Shown: positions 17,854 to 28,416, counted from the stretch's first letter. The stretch is DNA of 40,800 nucleotides from Hyphomicrobiales bacterium (GCA_027487245.1 JAIYDY010000121.1:1-40800), one strand, 5' to 3'. The notes: generated by a model not told the origin, from the sequence alone. Made by a program: numbers and translations.

Positions 17854-19485
17854 ATGCTGATGCCGAAGGCCGACACGATCCTGACCGGCGGCAAGGTCTT
17901 TGTCGCAGCAGGGCAGGCGCTGGCCGAGGCTGTGGCGCTGTGGAACGGACAGGTGCTGGCCACCGGCTCGTCCGCCGAGATCGACGGGTTGCGCGGCCCG
18001 AACACGCGCATCATCGATCTGGCCGGCAGGCTCGCGACGCCCGGCCTTTATGAAGCGCACCTTCACCTGTTGCCGCTCGGCCTGATGATGGCCGATGTCG
18101 ATGTGCGCCCGCGCTTCGCCCGCACGCTTGACGAGCTTCTTGCCGCGATCAAGGCCAAGGTCGATACCCTTCAGCCCGGCGAGTGGGTGATGGCGCGCGG
18201 CTATGACCAGTTCGAGCTGGACGTGAAGCGCCATCCGGATCGGTCCGAGCTTGATGCCGTTGCGCCGAACAATCCTGTCTATCTGGTCAGGGCCTGCGGC
18301 CACATCTCCATCGTCAATTCGAAGGCGCTTGAATTGGCCGGGGTCGACACCGCGACGCCAGTCCCGCAGGGCGGCGCCATCGAGCAGGTACAGGGCCGGC
18401 TGACCGGCCTTCTGGCGGAAACCGGTCGCGACCCCATTAAGAAAGTGCTGCCCGCGCCCACCCACGAGATGCTGGTGGCCGCGATCGAGCGCGCCGCGCG
18501 CTATTGCAACCGCTTTGGCATCACCAGCTGCATGGATGCGGCGGTCGGCATGCGCGCCGGCTATTCCGAGATCGTCGCCTATCGCAGCGCCGTGGTCTCG
18601 GGCCGGATGCCGATCCGCACCAACCAGTGCCTGCTGGGTGGCCCCGGCGGCATTGTCGAGCGCTGCCATGCCGAGGGTCTTGTCACCGGCTATGGCGACG
18701 AGCACCTGAAAGTGGGACCGGTCAAGATCTTCACCGACGGGTCCGCCGGCGGCAAGACAGCAGCGATGTTCGCGCCCTATATCGGCGATCCCGAGACCAA
18801 GGGCCTGTTTCTGCTCAAGGACAGCGAGATGGACGCGCTCACGCTCGACTATCACGCCAGGGGTTATCAGCTGGCGGTCCATGCCATCGGCGATGCGGCC
18901 ATCGAGCAGACGCTTGTTGCCATGGAAAAGGCGCTGGCCCGCCACCCCGATCCCGATCGCCGCCACCGCATCGAGCATTGCGGCTTCAACTCCGACGACC
19001 AGATGCGCCGCATGCGCAAGGCCGGCATCGAGCCCGTGCCGCAGCCGGTCTTCATCCATGATTTCGGCGATCTGTATGTGTCTGTGCTTGGCGAGAAGCG
19101 TTCCGCCGAGAGTTACCCGCTGCGCACCTGGATCGAGCGCGGCTTCCAGCCCGCCGCCTCGTCCGACGCGCCGGTCTGCGACGCCAATCCGTTTCCGAAC
19201 TTCTACACGATGCTGACCCGCAAGACCTCGCGCGGCACGGTCATCGGCGGCAGCGAGGCGGTGACCATGACCCAGGCCTTGCAGGCTTTCACAGCTTTTG
19301 GGGCCTATGTGAACAAGGCCGAGCACCATCGCGGCACGCTGGTGCCGGGCATGGCGGCGGATATTGCGGTGTTCTCCCGCGACCTGTTCAGCGCCAGCCC
19401 CGAAGAGGTGCGCGACGACACCTCCTGCGATCTGACCTTGCTCGGCGGCCAGCCTGTGCACGACCGCCTGGGGCAATGGCATTGA
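17854..19485 (+). CDS. YtcJ-like amidohydrolase (Amidohydro_3 family)
   Basis: A 543-residue metal-dependent hydrolase of the amidohydrolase superfamily. The N-terminal beta-sandwich part ends in TRIIDLAGRLATPGLYEAHL, so the first metal pair is His-x-His in EAHLHL; the more usual aspartate before it is a glutamate. Other metal or catalytic positions are LAVHAIGDAAIE, RIEHCGF and ASSDAPVCDANPF. Relatives hydrolyse N-substituted amides or formamides, but the substrate here is unknown. The ATG at 17854 has GGGGA at about 7 bases. It is the first gene of a + strand run with Dpp/Opp permeases starting 7 bp downstream, so it probably acts on the imported compound. No signal peptide is seen, so the enzyme is likely cytoplasmic. 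Confidence 0.9.
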   Translation: MLMPKADTILTGGKVFVAAGQALAEAVALWNGQVLATGSSAEIDGLRGPNTRIIDLAGRLATPGLYEAHLHLLPLGLMMADVDVRPRFARTLDELLAAIKAKVDTLQPGEWVMARGYDQFELDVKRHPDRSELDAVAPNNPVYLVRACGHISIVNSKALELAGVDTATPVPQGGAIEQVQGRLTGLLAETGRDPIKKVLPAPTHEMLVAAIERAARYCNRFGITSCMDAAVGMRAGYSEIVAYRSAVVSGRMPIRTNQCLLGGPGGIVERCHAEGLVTGYGDEHLKVGPVKIFTDGSAGGKTAAMFAPYIGDPETKGLFLLKDSEMDALTLDYHARGYQLAVHAIGDAAIEQTLVAMEKALARHPDPDRRHRIEHCGFNSDDQMRRMRKAGIEPVPQPVFIHDFGDLYVSVLGEKRSAESYPLRTWIERGFQPAASSDAPVCDANPFPNFYTMLTRKTSRGTVIGGSEAVTMTQALQAFTAFGAYVNKAEHHRGTLVPGMAADIAVFSRDLFSASPEEVRDDTSCDLTLLGGQPVHDRLGQWH

Positions 19486-19492
19486 GCGCGCC

Positions 19493-20434
19493 ATGCTGAA
19501 GCACCTGGCCCAGCGCATGCTCATGTCGGTGCCGGTGCTGCTCGGTGTGCTTCTGCTCGGCTTTCTCTTGCTGCAACTGGTTCCGGGCGATGTCGCCCGC
19601 GTCATTGCCGGGCCCACCGCAACACAGGATGTGGTCGATCAGATCAGGGGCGATCTGGGGCTCGACAGGCCGCTGGTGGTGCAATTCCTGCTTTATCTCG
19701 GCCGCGTGCTGCAAGGCGATCTCGGCTATTCGATGATCAACAACACGGCGGTGGCCAGCGAACTGGCGCAGGCGCTCTGGCCCACGGCGGAACTGGTTAT
19801 TGCCTGCCTGATCTGGGCCATCCCCGCCGGCATCGCGCTGGGCGCGGTCGCGGCCATGAACCGGGGTCGCTGGATTGATCGGGCCGTGATCGCCTTCTCG
19901 GTCATCGGCGTCTCGACACCGGTGTTCTTCTTCGCCTTGATCCTGATGATCTGGCTGGGCTATCACTGGCAACTCTTTCCCTTCCTTGGGCGCTCCGGTC
20001 CGATCTGGACGCTGGAGGGGCTGGCGAGCCTCGTCCTGCCGGCACTGACGCTGGGTCTGAGCTTCATCGGCCCGGTGGCGCGGATGACGCGCACCTCGGC
20101 GCTGGAGGTGATGAATGCCGACCATGTCCGCACCGCGCGCGCAAAGGGGCTCAAGGAGCGCACCGTCGTGCTGCGCCATGTGCTGCGCAATGCGCTGATC
20201 CCGGTGGTGACGCTGATCGGCCTGCAAGCCGGCTTCCTGCTCGGCGGCGCGGTCGTCACCGAGACAATCTTCTCATGGCCCGGTGTGGGCCGCATGGCCG
20301 TCGGCGCGATCCTTTCCCGTGATCTGCCGTTGGCACAGGGTGCCATCCTTGTGCTGGCGCTGTGCTTCATTGTCATCAACCTTGCCGTGGACCTGATGTA
20401 TGCAGCGCTCGATCCAAGGGTGAAGGCCGCATGA
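19493..20434 (+). CDS. Peptide/nickel-type ABC transporter permease (DppB/OppB family)
   Basis: A 313-residue inner-membrane permease. The first helix is LMSVPVLLGVLLLGFLLLQL, and the family's LVPGDVARVIAGP stretch follows. The EAA loop that contacts the ATPases is recognisable as VRTARAKGLKERTVVLRHVLRNALIPVV (quoted in parts: ARAKGLKERTVVLRH, then RNALIPVV), and the C-terminal ETIFSWPGVGRM is diagnostic of DppB-type proteins. It starts 7 bp after the amidohydrolase and its stop overlaps the next permease start as ATGA. The substrate class of such systems is wide: peptides, nickel chelates, opines, glutathione. Confidence 0.94.
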   Translation: MLKHLAQRMLMSVPVLLGVLLLGFLLLQLVPGDVARVIAGPTATQDVVDQIRGDLGLDRPLVVQFLLYLGRVLQGDLGYSMINNTAVASELAQALWPTAELVIACLIWAIPAGIALGAVAAMNRGRWIDRAVIAFSVIGVSTPVFFFALILMIWLGYHWQLFPFLGRSGPIWTLEGLASLVLPALTLGLSFIGPVARMTRTSALEVMNADHVRTARAKGLKERTVVLRHVLRNALIPVVTLIGLQAGFLLGGAVVTETIFSWPGVGRMAVGAILSRDLPLAQGAILVLALCFIVINLAVDLMYAALDPRVKAA

Positions 20435-21327
20435 GCGACACCGCGCTGGCTCCCGCCTTGCAGGTCTCGCAGCGCCGCCCGCGGCCAGGCATGCTGCGCC
20501 GGCTGGCGCGCGACCGGCTGGCGCTGGCCGCGGGGCTGGTGCTGCTGGCCATCGTGCTGGCGGCGCTGCTCGCGCCATGGATTGCCCCGCATGATCCTTA
20601 TCTGACCACGCGCCGCCGCATGCTGCCGCCGGTCTGGGAGGCGCGCGGCACCTGGACCTATCTTCTGGGCACCGACAGTCTCGGGCGCTGCATGCTCTCG
20701 CGCCTGCTCTACGGCACGCGTGCGACCTTGATGGTGGGCATCACGGCAACAGCCATCGGCGGCGCGATCGGCATGCTGATCGGCTTCATCGCTGCCTTCT
20801 ATCGCCGGCTCGACGGCCTGCTGATGCGCATCAACGATGTGCTGCTGTCGATCCCCGCCATCCTGCTCGGGCTGGCGCTGGCGGCGGTGATAGGCTCGGG
20901 CCTGCCGGCCATCATCGCGGCGCTGGTCGTCGCCACCGTGCCGACCGTGGCCCGTGTCACGCGCGGCGCGGCGCTGGTGGTGATGGCGCAGGACTTCATG
21001 GAAGCGGGCCGCTCGATCGGCCTGCCGGACCATACCCTGATCTGGCGCTATCTGGCGCTGAACTGCATTTCGTCGGTGTTCGTCTATCTGACGCTGCGCT
21101 TTGCCCAGTCGATCCTGCTCGGTGCGATTCTGTCGTTTCTCGGGCTTGGCGCGCAGCCCCCGGCGGCGGAACTCGGCATGATGGCGTCGTCAGGCCGGAA
21201 CGAACTGTTCATCGCGCCGCACATCGCCACCATCCCGAGCCTCGCCATCGTGGTGATCGTGCTGTGCGCCAACATCCTGGGCGACGCCCTGCGCGATCTG
21301 CTCGATCCGCGCCTGCGGAAACTGTGA
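20431..21327 (+). CDS. Peptide/nickel-type ABC transporter permease (DppC/OppC family)
   Basis: A 298-residue partner permease. The N-terminal region has the OppC-type helix LALAAGLVLLAIVLAALLAPWI followed by LLGTDSLGRCMLSRLLYG, which is diagnostic of DppC proteins. The EAA loop is AQDFMEAGRSIGLPD, and SFLGLGAQPPAAELGMM near the C-terminus is also typical. The ATG at 20431 overlaps the preceding stop (ATGA); the open frame reaching further upstream is overlap with the first permease and is not used. With the first permease it forms the membrane channel. Confidence 0.94.
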   Translation: MSDTALAPALQVSQRRPRPGMLRRLARDRLALAAGLVLLAIVLAALLAPWIAPHDPYLTTRRRMLPPVWEARGTWTYLLGTDSLGRCMLSRLLYGTRATLMVGITATAIGGAIGMLIGFIAAFYRRLDGLLMRINDVLLSIPAILLGLALAAVIGSGLPAIIAALVVATVPTVARVTRGAALVVMAQDFMEAGRSIGLPDHTLIWRYLALNCISSVFVYLTLRFAQSILLGAILSFLGLGAQPPAAELGMMASSGRNELFIAPHIATIPSLAIVVIVLCANILGDALRDLLDPRLRKL

Positions 21328-21367
21328 GGGCGGCATGGGTCTTGCCAGTTCAGCCAGAAGTGCAAAT

Positions 21368-21393
21368 GCCGGCCGATGGTTTCGTCGGTCGGC
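21368..21393 (+). repeat. Intercistronic hairpin upstream of the binding-protein gene
   Basis: GCCGGCCGA (21368-21376) pairs with TCGGTCGGC (21385-21393) over 9 bp with a single G-U, closing an 8-base loop. It lies in the 108-bp gap between the permease and the solute-binding protein gene, 42 bp before the start. No T-run follows, so a processing or mRNA-stabilising hairpin is more likely than a terminator. This would suit a binding protein needed in excess over its permease. Confidence 0.5.
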
Positions 21394-21435
21394 CCGAGTT
21401 TCCGAGTGTCAGCAACCACCAAGGGGAGACAAGTC

Positions 21436-23043
21436 ATGATGACGAACCGATGGACCACGCGGCTTGCCGCAGCGGCGGCTCTGGCCGCTTTGGGCACCTT
21501 CCTGCCCGCCGGGGCAGGGGCCCAGACGCCAAGCAGCGTCACGATCGTGCGCGAGGTCGATTCCGATCGCTACGACCCGCATCGCTCCACCGCGCGGGCC
21601 GGCACCGAGGTGCTGTTCATGCTCGGCGACACGCTGGTTTCGCTCGATTTCGACATGAACACCATCAGGCCGGGCCTTGCCACGAGCTGGACCATTTCAC
21701 CCGATGGCAAGACCTACACCTTCAAGCTGCGCAACGATGTCACCTTCTGTGATGGCAAGAAGATGACCGCAGCCGACGTGGTCTATTCGATCAAGCGCTG
21801 GATTGACCCGGCCACCCGCTCGCCCGTGGTCTGGCGCGCCGGCCCGGTCGACGATGTCATCGCCATCGATGACACCACTGTCGAATACCGCCTGAAGGCT
21901 CCGTATTCGGAGCTGCTCTACCAGTTGGCACAGAGCTTCGGCATCATCATCGACAAGGCCAATGTCGAGGCGCTGGGGGCCGATTTCGGCGTCAAGGGCT
22001 TCAACGGCACCGGTCCTTACTGCTGGGCGGATTGGCGTCCGCGCAACGACATGCGCCTCAAGCGCAACGCGGCCTACAAGTGGGGCCCGCCGATCTCCGA
22101 GAACACCGGCCCCGCACACATCGAGGAAATCGTCTGGCGCATCGTGCCGGAAGAGACCACGCGTCTGGCCGCTGTCATGACCGGGCAGTCCCAGATCACG
22201 CAATACGTGCCCTATTCCGGCCTTGCCCAGATCCGCGCCAACCGCAACCTGCGCGTGCTTGAGACCAAGGAAGCCTTCTGGACCTATTTCATCGGCTTCA
22301 AGATCGACAAGGCCGGCGTTGACGATCCGCTGGTGCGGCGCGCGCTGGTGATGGCGGTCGATCAGGACTCGATCTCCAAGGACATCAATTTCGGCGAGAC
22401 CGAGCCGGCCTATTCGTATGTCAGCCAGCTCGCCCGCGACTGGGACAAGAGCTATGACGGCAAGCTGCTCAAGACCAACGTGGCTGAAGCCAACAAGCTG
22501 CTGGATCAGGCCGGCTGGGTGAAAGGTGCCGATGGCTTCCGCACCAAGAACGGCGCGAAGCTCTCGCCGCTGGTCTATGGCTTTGCCGGCTCGACCTGGC
22601 AGAAACTGATGGAATCGGTGCAGGGCGACCTGCGCAAGGTCGGCGTCGACATGCGCGTGCAGCTCTTCGATGCCACCGTCGCCTGGGGCAAGCTCGCCAC
22701 GCAGGAATTCGACATGTTCGGCATGAGCTTCCCGTATGTCACGGCGGGCGAGGCGCTGAACCTCTATTTCCGCTCGCAGAACACGCCCACGCCGAACCGC
22801 ATGAACTGGAAGAACGAGGACACCGACAAGGCGCTGGTGCGGGCCTCCACCGCCGTCGACGATGCCACCCGCTCGGGCGGCTTTGCCGAGGTGATCCGCC
22901 AGGTCCACGATGCCGCTGTCTGGATTCCGCTCTATCACGAGCCGATGAAGATCGCGATGTCGAACCGGCTCGCCCCGTTCAAGGCACATAACATCTACGG
23001 CTCGGGCCTCTACAAGGGCCTCGACCTGAAGTTCGTGCGCTGA
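21436..23043 (+). CDS. ABC transporter periplasmic solute-binding protein (SBP_bac_5)
   Basis: A 535-residue secreted receptor. The signal peptide is MMTNRWTTRLAAAAALAALG followed by TFLPAGAGAQ, with cleavage likely after AGA or GAQ and no lipobox. The mature protein has the family 5 hallmarks YDPHRSTARAGTEVLFMLGD, TSWTISPDGKTYTFKLRNDV, TAADVVYSIKRW and ALVMAVDQDSISKDI. Such proteins bind peptides, nickel chelates, opines or other small molecules. The ATG at 21436 has the strong ribosome-binding site GGGGAG about 8 bases upstream. Hairpins lie both before and after the gene. It belongs with the flanking permeases and ATPases. Confidence 0.94.
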   Translation: MMTNRWTTRLAAAAALAALGTFLPAGAGAQTPSSVTIVREVDSDRYDPHRSTARAGTEVLFMLGDTLVSLDFDMNTIRPGLATSWTISPDGKTYTFKLRNDVTFCDGKKMTAADVVYSIKRWIDPATRSPVVWRAGPVDDVIAIDDTTVEYRLKAPYSELLYQLAQSFGIIIDKANVEALGADFGVKGFNGTGPYCWADWRPRNDMRLKRNAAYKWGPPISENTGPAHIEEIVWRIVPEETTRLAAVMTGQSQITQYVPYSGLAQIRANRNLRVLETKEAFWTYFIGFKIDKAGVDDPLVRRALVMAVDQDSISKDINFGETEPAYSYVSQLARDWDKSYDGKLLKTNVAEANKLLDQAGWVKGADGFRTKNGAKLSPLVYGFAGSTWQKLMESVQGDLRKVGVDMRVQLFDATVAWGKLATQEFDMFGMSFPYVTAGEALNLYFRSQNTPTPNRMNWKNEDTDKALVRASTAVDDATRSGGFAEVIRQVHDAAVWIPLYHEPMKIAMSNRLAPFKAHNIYGSGLYKGLDLKFVR

Positions 23044-23071
23044 GGTCGCAACCTCGCTGTTTTGCAATGTC

Positions 23072-23094
23072 ATCACCGGCCTCGTGCCGGTGAT
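23072..23094. repeat. Palindromic intergenic element, perfect 9-bp stem
   Basis: ATCACCGGC (23072-23080) and GCCGGTGAT (23086-23094) are perfect inverted copies around the 5-base loop CTCGT. With the flanking GTC at 5' and CTC at 3', the layout resembles the short palindromic elements scattered between genes in Bradyrhizobium and relatives, though that is recalled, not searched. It starts 29 bp after the binding-protein stop and may also protect its mRNA. Confidence 0.55.
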
Positions 23095-23127
23095 CTCGGC
23101 AACATGGGCAGCGCACTTCACACCGAT

Positions 23128-23150
23128 ATGGCCGCCAAAAGGGCGGCCAT
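23128..23150. repeat. Second palindromic intergenic element, perfect 9-bp stem
   Basis: ATGGCCGCC (23128-23136) and GGCGGCCAT (23142-23150) are perfect inverted copies around a 5-base loop (AAAAG). It lies 33 bp after the first palindrome in the same 148-bp gap, so the two may be one composite element. It is about 42 bp before the next start codon. Confidence 0.55.
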
Positions 23151-23191
23151 GACACTGCGTATGAAGATTTGGACTGGAAGAGGACCAACCC

Positions 23192-24727
23192 ATGCCGATC
23201 ACCGTGATCAGGAATGCCGACTGGATCGTCGCTTTCGACGAGGCAACCGGCGGTCATGTCTATTTGCGCGGCGGCGATGTCGCCTTTGACGGCAACAAGC
23301 TGATCCATGTCGGTGGCCCTTACGAAGGTGAGGCTGCCAAGGTGATTGACGGGGCAGGGCGCATGGTCATGCCCGGCCTCGTCAACATCCATTCGCACCC
23401 GTCCTCGGAGGCGATGACCAAGGGCTGGAACGACGAACTGGGCTCGCCGAAACTCTATGGCTCATCGCTCTACGAATTCATGCCGCTGTTCCGCTGCGAT
23501 GCGGATGGCGTGCCGGCCTGCGCCACGGTCTGCTATTCCGAGTTGCTGCTTTCGGGCGTCACCACGCTGGTCGATCTGTCGGTGGCATGGGATGGCTGGC
23601 TCGATCATTTCGCCGCCTCTGGCCTGCGCGGCGTGGTCGCGCCGATGTATCGCTCGGCCCGCTGGTTCACCCGCAATGGCCATGTCACCGAATACGAGTT
23701 CGATGCAAAGGCTGGCGAAAAAGCCATGGCCGAGGCGATGGCCCTGCTCGACAAGGCCGCCAAACACCCCTCGCGCCGGCTTAGCGGCATGGTCTCTCCC
23801 TCGCAGATCGATACCTGCACGCCCGAGCTGATCAAGGACAGCTTCGCCGAAGCCAAGCGTCGGCGTCTGCCGTTCCAGATCCATGCGGCCCAGTCCGTGG
23901 TCGAATTCCACGAGATCACCCGCCGCCATGGCATGACGCCAGTGGAATGGCTTCTGTCGCTCGGTGTCCTGTCGCCGCGCTCGATCATCGGCCACGGCAT
24001 CTTTCTTGACAGCCACACCTCGGCGCACTGGCCCGCCACTGGTGATCTGGAGACGCTGGCCGAGACCGGCACCACGGTCGCCCATTGCCCTGTAGTGTTC
24101 CACCGGCGCGGCATCGCCCTGCAGACCTTCGGGCGCTATGTCGCCGCCGGCGTCGCCATGGGCATCGGCACCGACACCTATCCGCACAACATGCTGGAAG
24201 AGATGCGGGCCGTCGCCATCACCGCGCGCCTGATGGCGGAAGATGTCTACGACCTGCGCACGGCGGACGTGTTCGAGGCGGCAACCCTTGGCGGAGCCCA
24301 CGCACTCGGCCGCTCCGATATCGGCCGTCTCAGTGTGGGCGCGAAGGCCGACATCGTGCTCGTCGATGTCACGCATCCCAATATGCGGCCCGTGCGCGAC
24401 CCGATGCGCAGCCTGATCTATGCCGCTGCCGACCGCGCCGTGAAGACCGTGATCGTCGATGGCAAGACGGTCGTCGAGAATGGCCGCGTGCTGACCATGG
24501 ACCACGAGAAGGCCGCCGCCGATCTTGAAGCGGCGCAGCGCCGGGCGGAGCCGAAAGTGGCAGCGCTCGACTGGGCCGGGCGTGACCACCTGACGATCTC
24601 GCCACTGATGCTGCCGGTGCGCGTTTCGCCCAAGGTCAAGGCCAAGGCAAAAGACAAGGCCATTGATAAGGCCAAGGCCGTGAAAACAGGCAAGCCGGCC
24701 GCCACGCCCGCGAAGGCGAAGACGTGA
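23192..24727 (+). CDS. Amidohydrolase of the AtzA/TrzN-like (cytosine deaminase-related) group
   Basis: A 511-residue metal-dependent hydrolase or deaminase. Metal and catalytic positions are all present: His-x-His in VNIHSHP, a histidine in FQIHAAQS, one in IIGHGIFLD, and Asp in [11 protein letters not shown]. The group includes s-triazine chlorohydrolases, guanine deaminase and related enzymes acting on C-N or C-Cl bonds of N-rich compounds; the substrate here is not readable. The ATG at 23192 has GGAAGAGG upstream. The last 31 residues or so form a Lys/Ala-rich tail ([20 protein letters not shown] and on) outside the catalytic domain. It sits between the binding-protein gene and the ATPase genes, so it likely works on the imported compound. 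Confidence 0.9.
   Translation: MPITVIRNADWIVAFDEATGGHVYLRGGDVAFDGNKLIHVGGPYEGEAAKVIDGAGRMVMPGLVNIHSHPSSEAMTKGWNDELGSPKLYGSSLYEFMPLFRCDADGVPACATVCYSELLLSGVTTLVDLSVAWDGWLDHFAASGLRGVVAPMYRSARWFTRNGHVTEYEFDAKAGEKAMAEAMALLDKAAKHPSRRLSGMVSPSQIDTCTPELIKDSFAEAKRRRLPFQIHAAQSVVEFHEITRRHGMTPVEWLLSLGVLSPRSIIGHGIFLDSHTSAHWPATGDLETLAETGTTVAHCPVVFHRRGIALQTFGRYVAAGVAMGIGTDTYPHNMLEEMRAVAITARLMAEDVYDLRTADVFEAATLGGAHALGRSDIGRLSVGAKADIVLVDVTHPNMRPVRDPMRSLIYAAADRAVKTVIVDGKTVVENGRVLTMDHEKAAADLEAAQRRAEPKVAALDWAGRDHLTISPLMLPVRVSPKVKAKAKDKAIDKAKAVKTGKPAATPAKAKT
24636..24724 (+). repeat. Low-complexity Lys/Ala codon repeat (AAGGCC-like)
   Basis: The 3' end of the amidohydrolase gene is made of irregular AAGGCC/AAGGCA-type units that encode alternating Lys and Ala. 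This looks like expansion by slippage. The frame stays open to the stop, so the tail is translated. It has no counterpart in the core domain of the family. Confidence 0.55.
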
Positions 24728-24761
24728 GATTGGCCGACCTCAGCGCCCGGACTTGCGCCGC

Positions 24762-25753
<992 letters not shown>

Positions 25754-25757
<4 letters not shown>

Positions 25758-26845
25758 CAGCAGCGCCCGTCCTCACGCTCACCGATGTCAGCCGCCATTT
25801 CGTGCTTGGCGGAGGCTTTCTGGGCCTCGGCGCGCCGCGCATCGTCAAGGCGGTGGACGGTGTGTCGCTGACCCTGCAGCGCGGCGAAACGCTGGCGCTG
25901 GTCGGGGAATCGGGCTGCGGCAAGTCCACGCTCGGTCGTCTGGCGCTGCGTCTGATCGAGCCCACTGGCGGTGGCATCAAGCTGGGTGACACCGATCTGC
26001 GGGCGCTGCCTGTGGCGGATCTGCGCCGCATGCGCCGGCACATGCAGTTCATCTTCCAGGACCCGTTTGCCTCGCTCAACCCGCGCATGTCGGTGTTCGA
26101 CATCCTGGCCGAACCCATTGTCCTGCATGGTCTGGCGAGCGGGGCAGCGCTGGAGGCGCGCGTGCATGAACTGCTCGGCCTCGTCGGGCTCCAGCCGTTC
26201 CATGGCGAACGCTTTCCCCACGAGTTTTCCGGCGGCCAGCGCCAGCGCATCGGTGTGGCGCGCGCGCTCGCCACCAATCCGGAGCTGGTGGTCTGCGATG
26301 AACCCGTCTCGGCGCTCGATGTCTCGATCCAGGCGCAGGTGGTCAACCTCCTGGCCGATCTTCAGGCTCGTTTCGGTCTGACCTATCTGTTCATTGCCCA
26401 CGACCTTGCCGTGGTGAAGCACATCGCGACACGGGTTGCCGTGATGTATCTGGGCAAGATCGTCGAACTGGCGCCCAAGTCCGCGCTCTATGCCACCCCG
26501 CGCCACCCTTACACTCAGGCGCTGCTGGCCGCTGCACCGCGCCCTGATCCAACCCTGCCGCGCCATGGGCGCACGCTGTTGCAGGGCGACCCGCCAAGCC
26601 CGCTGAATCCGCCGACAGGCTGTGCCTTTCATCCGCGCTGCATCCACGCTGTGGAGCGCTGCCGGAACGAGGCTCCGGCCTTGCGCATCATGCCTGATGG
26701 TGCACAGGTCGCCTGCCATCTGGCCGAACAGATTCCCCTGCGCGCGCCAGAACCCGCCGCCGCCCATTCCCCGATCCTGGCCCGCCGGCAGGCCATCCTG
26801 GCCGCAGGCCCTCTGTCAACACGCCGCGAGACATCCCCGTCATGA
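25754..26845 (+). CDS. Peptide-type ABC transporter ATP-binding protein (DppF/OppF family)
   Basis: A 363-residue ATPase that pairs with the preceding one. Walker A is [13 protein letters not shown], the Q-loop is [14 protein letters not shown], the signature is [15 protein letters not shown], Walker B is [14 protein letters not shown] and the H-loop is [11 protein letters not shown]. The C-terminal region is the oligopeptide extension ([20 protein letters not shown]). A tail of about 35 residues after it is Ala/Pro-rich. The ATG at 25754 overlaps the previous stop, and its own stop overlaps the next gene's ATG at 26842; the frame open further upstream is overlap only. Confidence 0.94.
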
Positions 26846-28416
26846 CCGAGCAGACCGAGCAGAACGGCGCGACCAGCCTCGTCGAGACCCTTGTCGCGGG
26901 CGGGGCGGACGTGTGCTTCTCCAATCCTGGCACATCGGAAATGCATTTCGTCGCGGCCCTCGATCGGGTTGAGGGCATGAGTTGCGTGCTGTGCCTCTTC
27001 GAGGGCGTGGCCACCGGCGCTGCCGATGGCTGGGCCCGCATGACGGGCCGGCCCGGCCTGACCTTGCTGCATCTCGGCCCCGGCCTCGGCAACGGCCTCG
27101 CCAACCTGCACAATGCGCGCAAGGCCGGCACACCGATCGTCAACGTCGTCGGCGAACACACCACCCAGCATCTGGCCTATGACGCGCCGCTTACCTCCGA
27201 CACCGAAGGCGTGGCCCGTCCGATGTCGCACTGGGTCCGCACCGGGCGCGACAGCCGCGGCATCGCGGCAGATGGCGCTGCCGCCATCACCGCTGCCCGC
27301 ACGGCCTGTCCTGCCGGGCCGGGCCAGATCGCCACGCTGATCCTGCCCGCCGACACGGCCTGGGGTCCGGGATCAGCGCCGGTTGTCGCCGCCGAGCCGC
27401 CACCGCGCAAGAGCGCTGATGCTGCCCGGATGGCCCGCGCCGTGGCCGCCCTTGGCAAGGGCGCGGAGACGCTGATCTTCCTGGGGGCCGATGCCGTCCG
27501 CGCCGCCGGGCTGGAGCTTGCCGGAGCCATCTCTGCCCGCACGGGGGCCCGCATCATGGGCCGCACCTCGCTGTCGCGCGTCGAGCGCGGGGCAGGGCGG
27601 GTCAACCTGCCGAGGCTGCCTTATCCGCTCGATGTCTCGCTGGAGACGCTGGCACCCTACCGTTCCATCGTGCTCGTCGGCGCGCCCGATCCCGTGGCCT
27701 TCTTCGGCTATCCGGGCAAGCCCAGCCGACTCGCGCCCGATCATGCCGAGATCATCCCGTTGGCCGATGGCACCCATGATGTCCTTGCTGTCCTCGCCGA
27801 ACTCGCCGAGGCGGTCGGTGCCCGCGCCGCCGACGCACCACGGCTGGCCTATGATCCGCCGCCCTTGCCGCGGGGCGCTCTGACGGCGGAAAGTGCCACC
27901 GCTGCGGTCGCGGCGATGATGCCGGAGGGCACGATTATCGTCGATGAATCAATCACCAGCGGCCGTTATTCCAGTGCCATGACGCAAAATGCCGCGCCGC
28001 ATGACTGGCTCCAGATCACCGGCGGTTCGATCGGCATCGGACCACCCATGGCGCTCGGGGCCGCCGTGGCTGCGCCCGACCGCAAGGTCATCAACCTGCA
28101 GGCCGATGGCAGCGCCATGTACACGCTTCAGGCTCTCTGGAGCCAGGCCCGCGTCCGCGCCAACGTCCTGACGATCATCTGGGCCAACCGCAGCTACGCG
28201 ATCCTGACCGGCGAACTGATGGCCGTCGGAGCCTCCAATCCCGGCCGCAAGGCGCTGGACATGCTCTCGCTCGACAATCCGGCGCTGGATTGGGTGTCGC
28301 TGGCCAAGGGCATGGGTGTTCCCGGCATCCGCGCTGACAGCGCCGAAGCCTTCACCGCAGCCCTGCGCACCGGCCTCGCTGAAAACGGCCCGTTCCTGAT
28401 CGAAGCCGTGATCTGA
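26842..28416 (+). CDS. Thiamine-diphosphate-dependent enzyme, acetolactate synthase-like
   Basis: A 524-residue ThDP enzyme with the three-domain layout. The N-terminal pyrimidine-binding domain holds the activating glutamate in [19 protein letters not shown]. The C-terminal pyrophosphate-binding domain has [17 protein letters not shown] followed by IIWANRSYA, the variant of the GDG-x(about 25)-N metal motif with Ala replacing the first Gly. Related proteins annotated as acetolactate synthase large subunit or benzoylformate decarboxylase-like act on 2-oxo acids. No small regulatory subunit is adjacent, which argues against a branched-chain synthase. The ATGA overlap with the second ATPase gene ties it to the transport operon, so it probably handles a 2-oxo acid released from the imported substrate. 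That is inference. Confidence 0.88.
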   Translation: MTEQTEQNGATSLVETLVAGGADVCFSNPGTSEMHFVAALDRVEGMSCVLCLFEGVATGAADGWARMTGRPGLTLLHLGPGLGNGLANLHNARKAGTPIVNVVGEHTTQHLAYDAPLTSDTEGVARPMSHWVRTGRDSRGIAADGAAAITAARTACPAGPGQIATLILPADTAWGPGSAPVVAAEPPPRKSADAARMARAVAALGKGAETLIFLGADAVRAAGLELAGAISARTGARIMGRTSLSRVERGAGRVNLPRLPYPLDVSLETLAPYRSIVLVGAPDPVAFFGYPGKPSRLAPDHAEIIPLADGTHDVLAVLAELAEAVGARAADAPRLAYDPPPLPRGALTAESATAAVAAMMPEGTIIVDESITSGRYSSAMTQNAAPHDWLQITGGSIGIGPPMALGAAVAAPDRKVINLQADGSAMYTLQALWSQARVRANVLTIIWANRSYAILTGELMAVGASNPGRKALDMLSLDNPALDWVSLAKGMGVPGIRADSAEAFTAALRTGLAENGPFLIEAVI

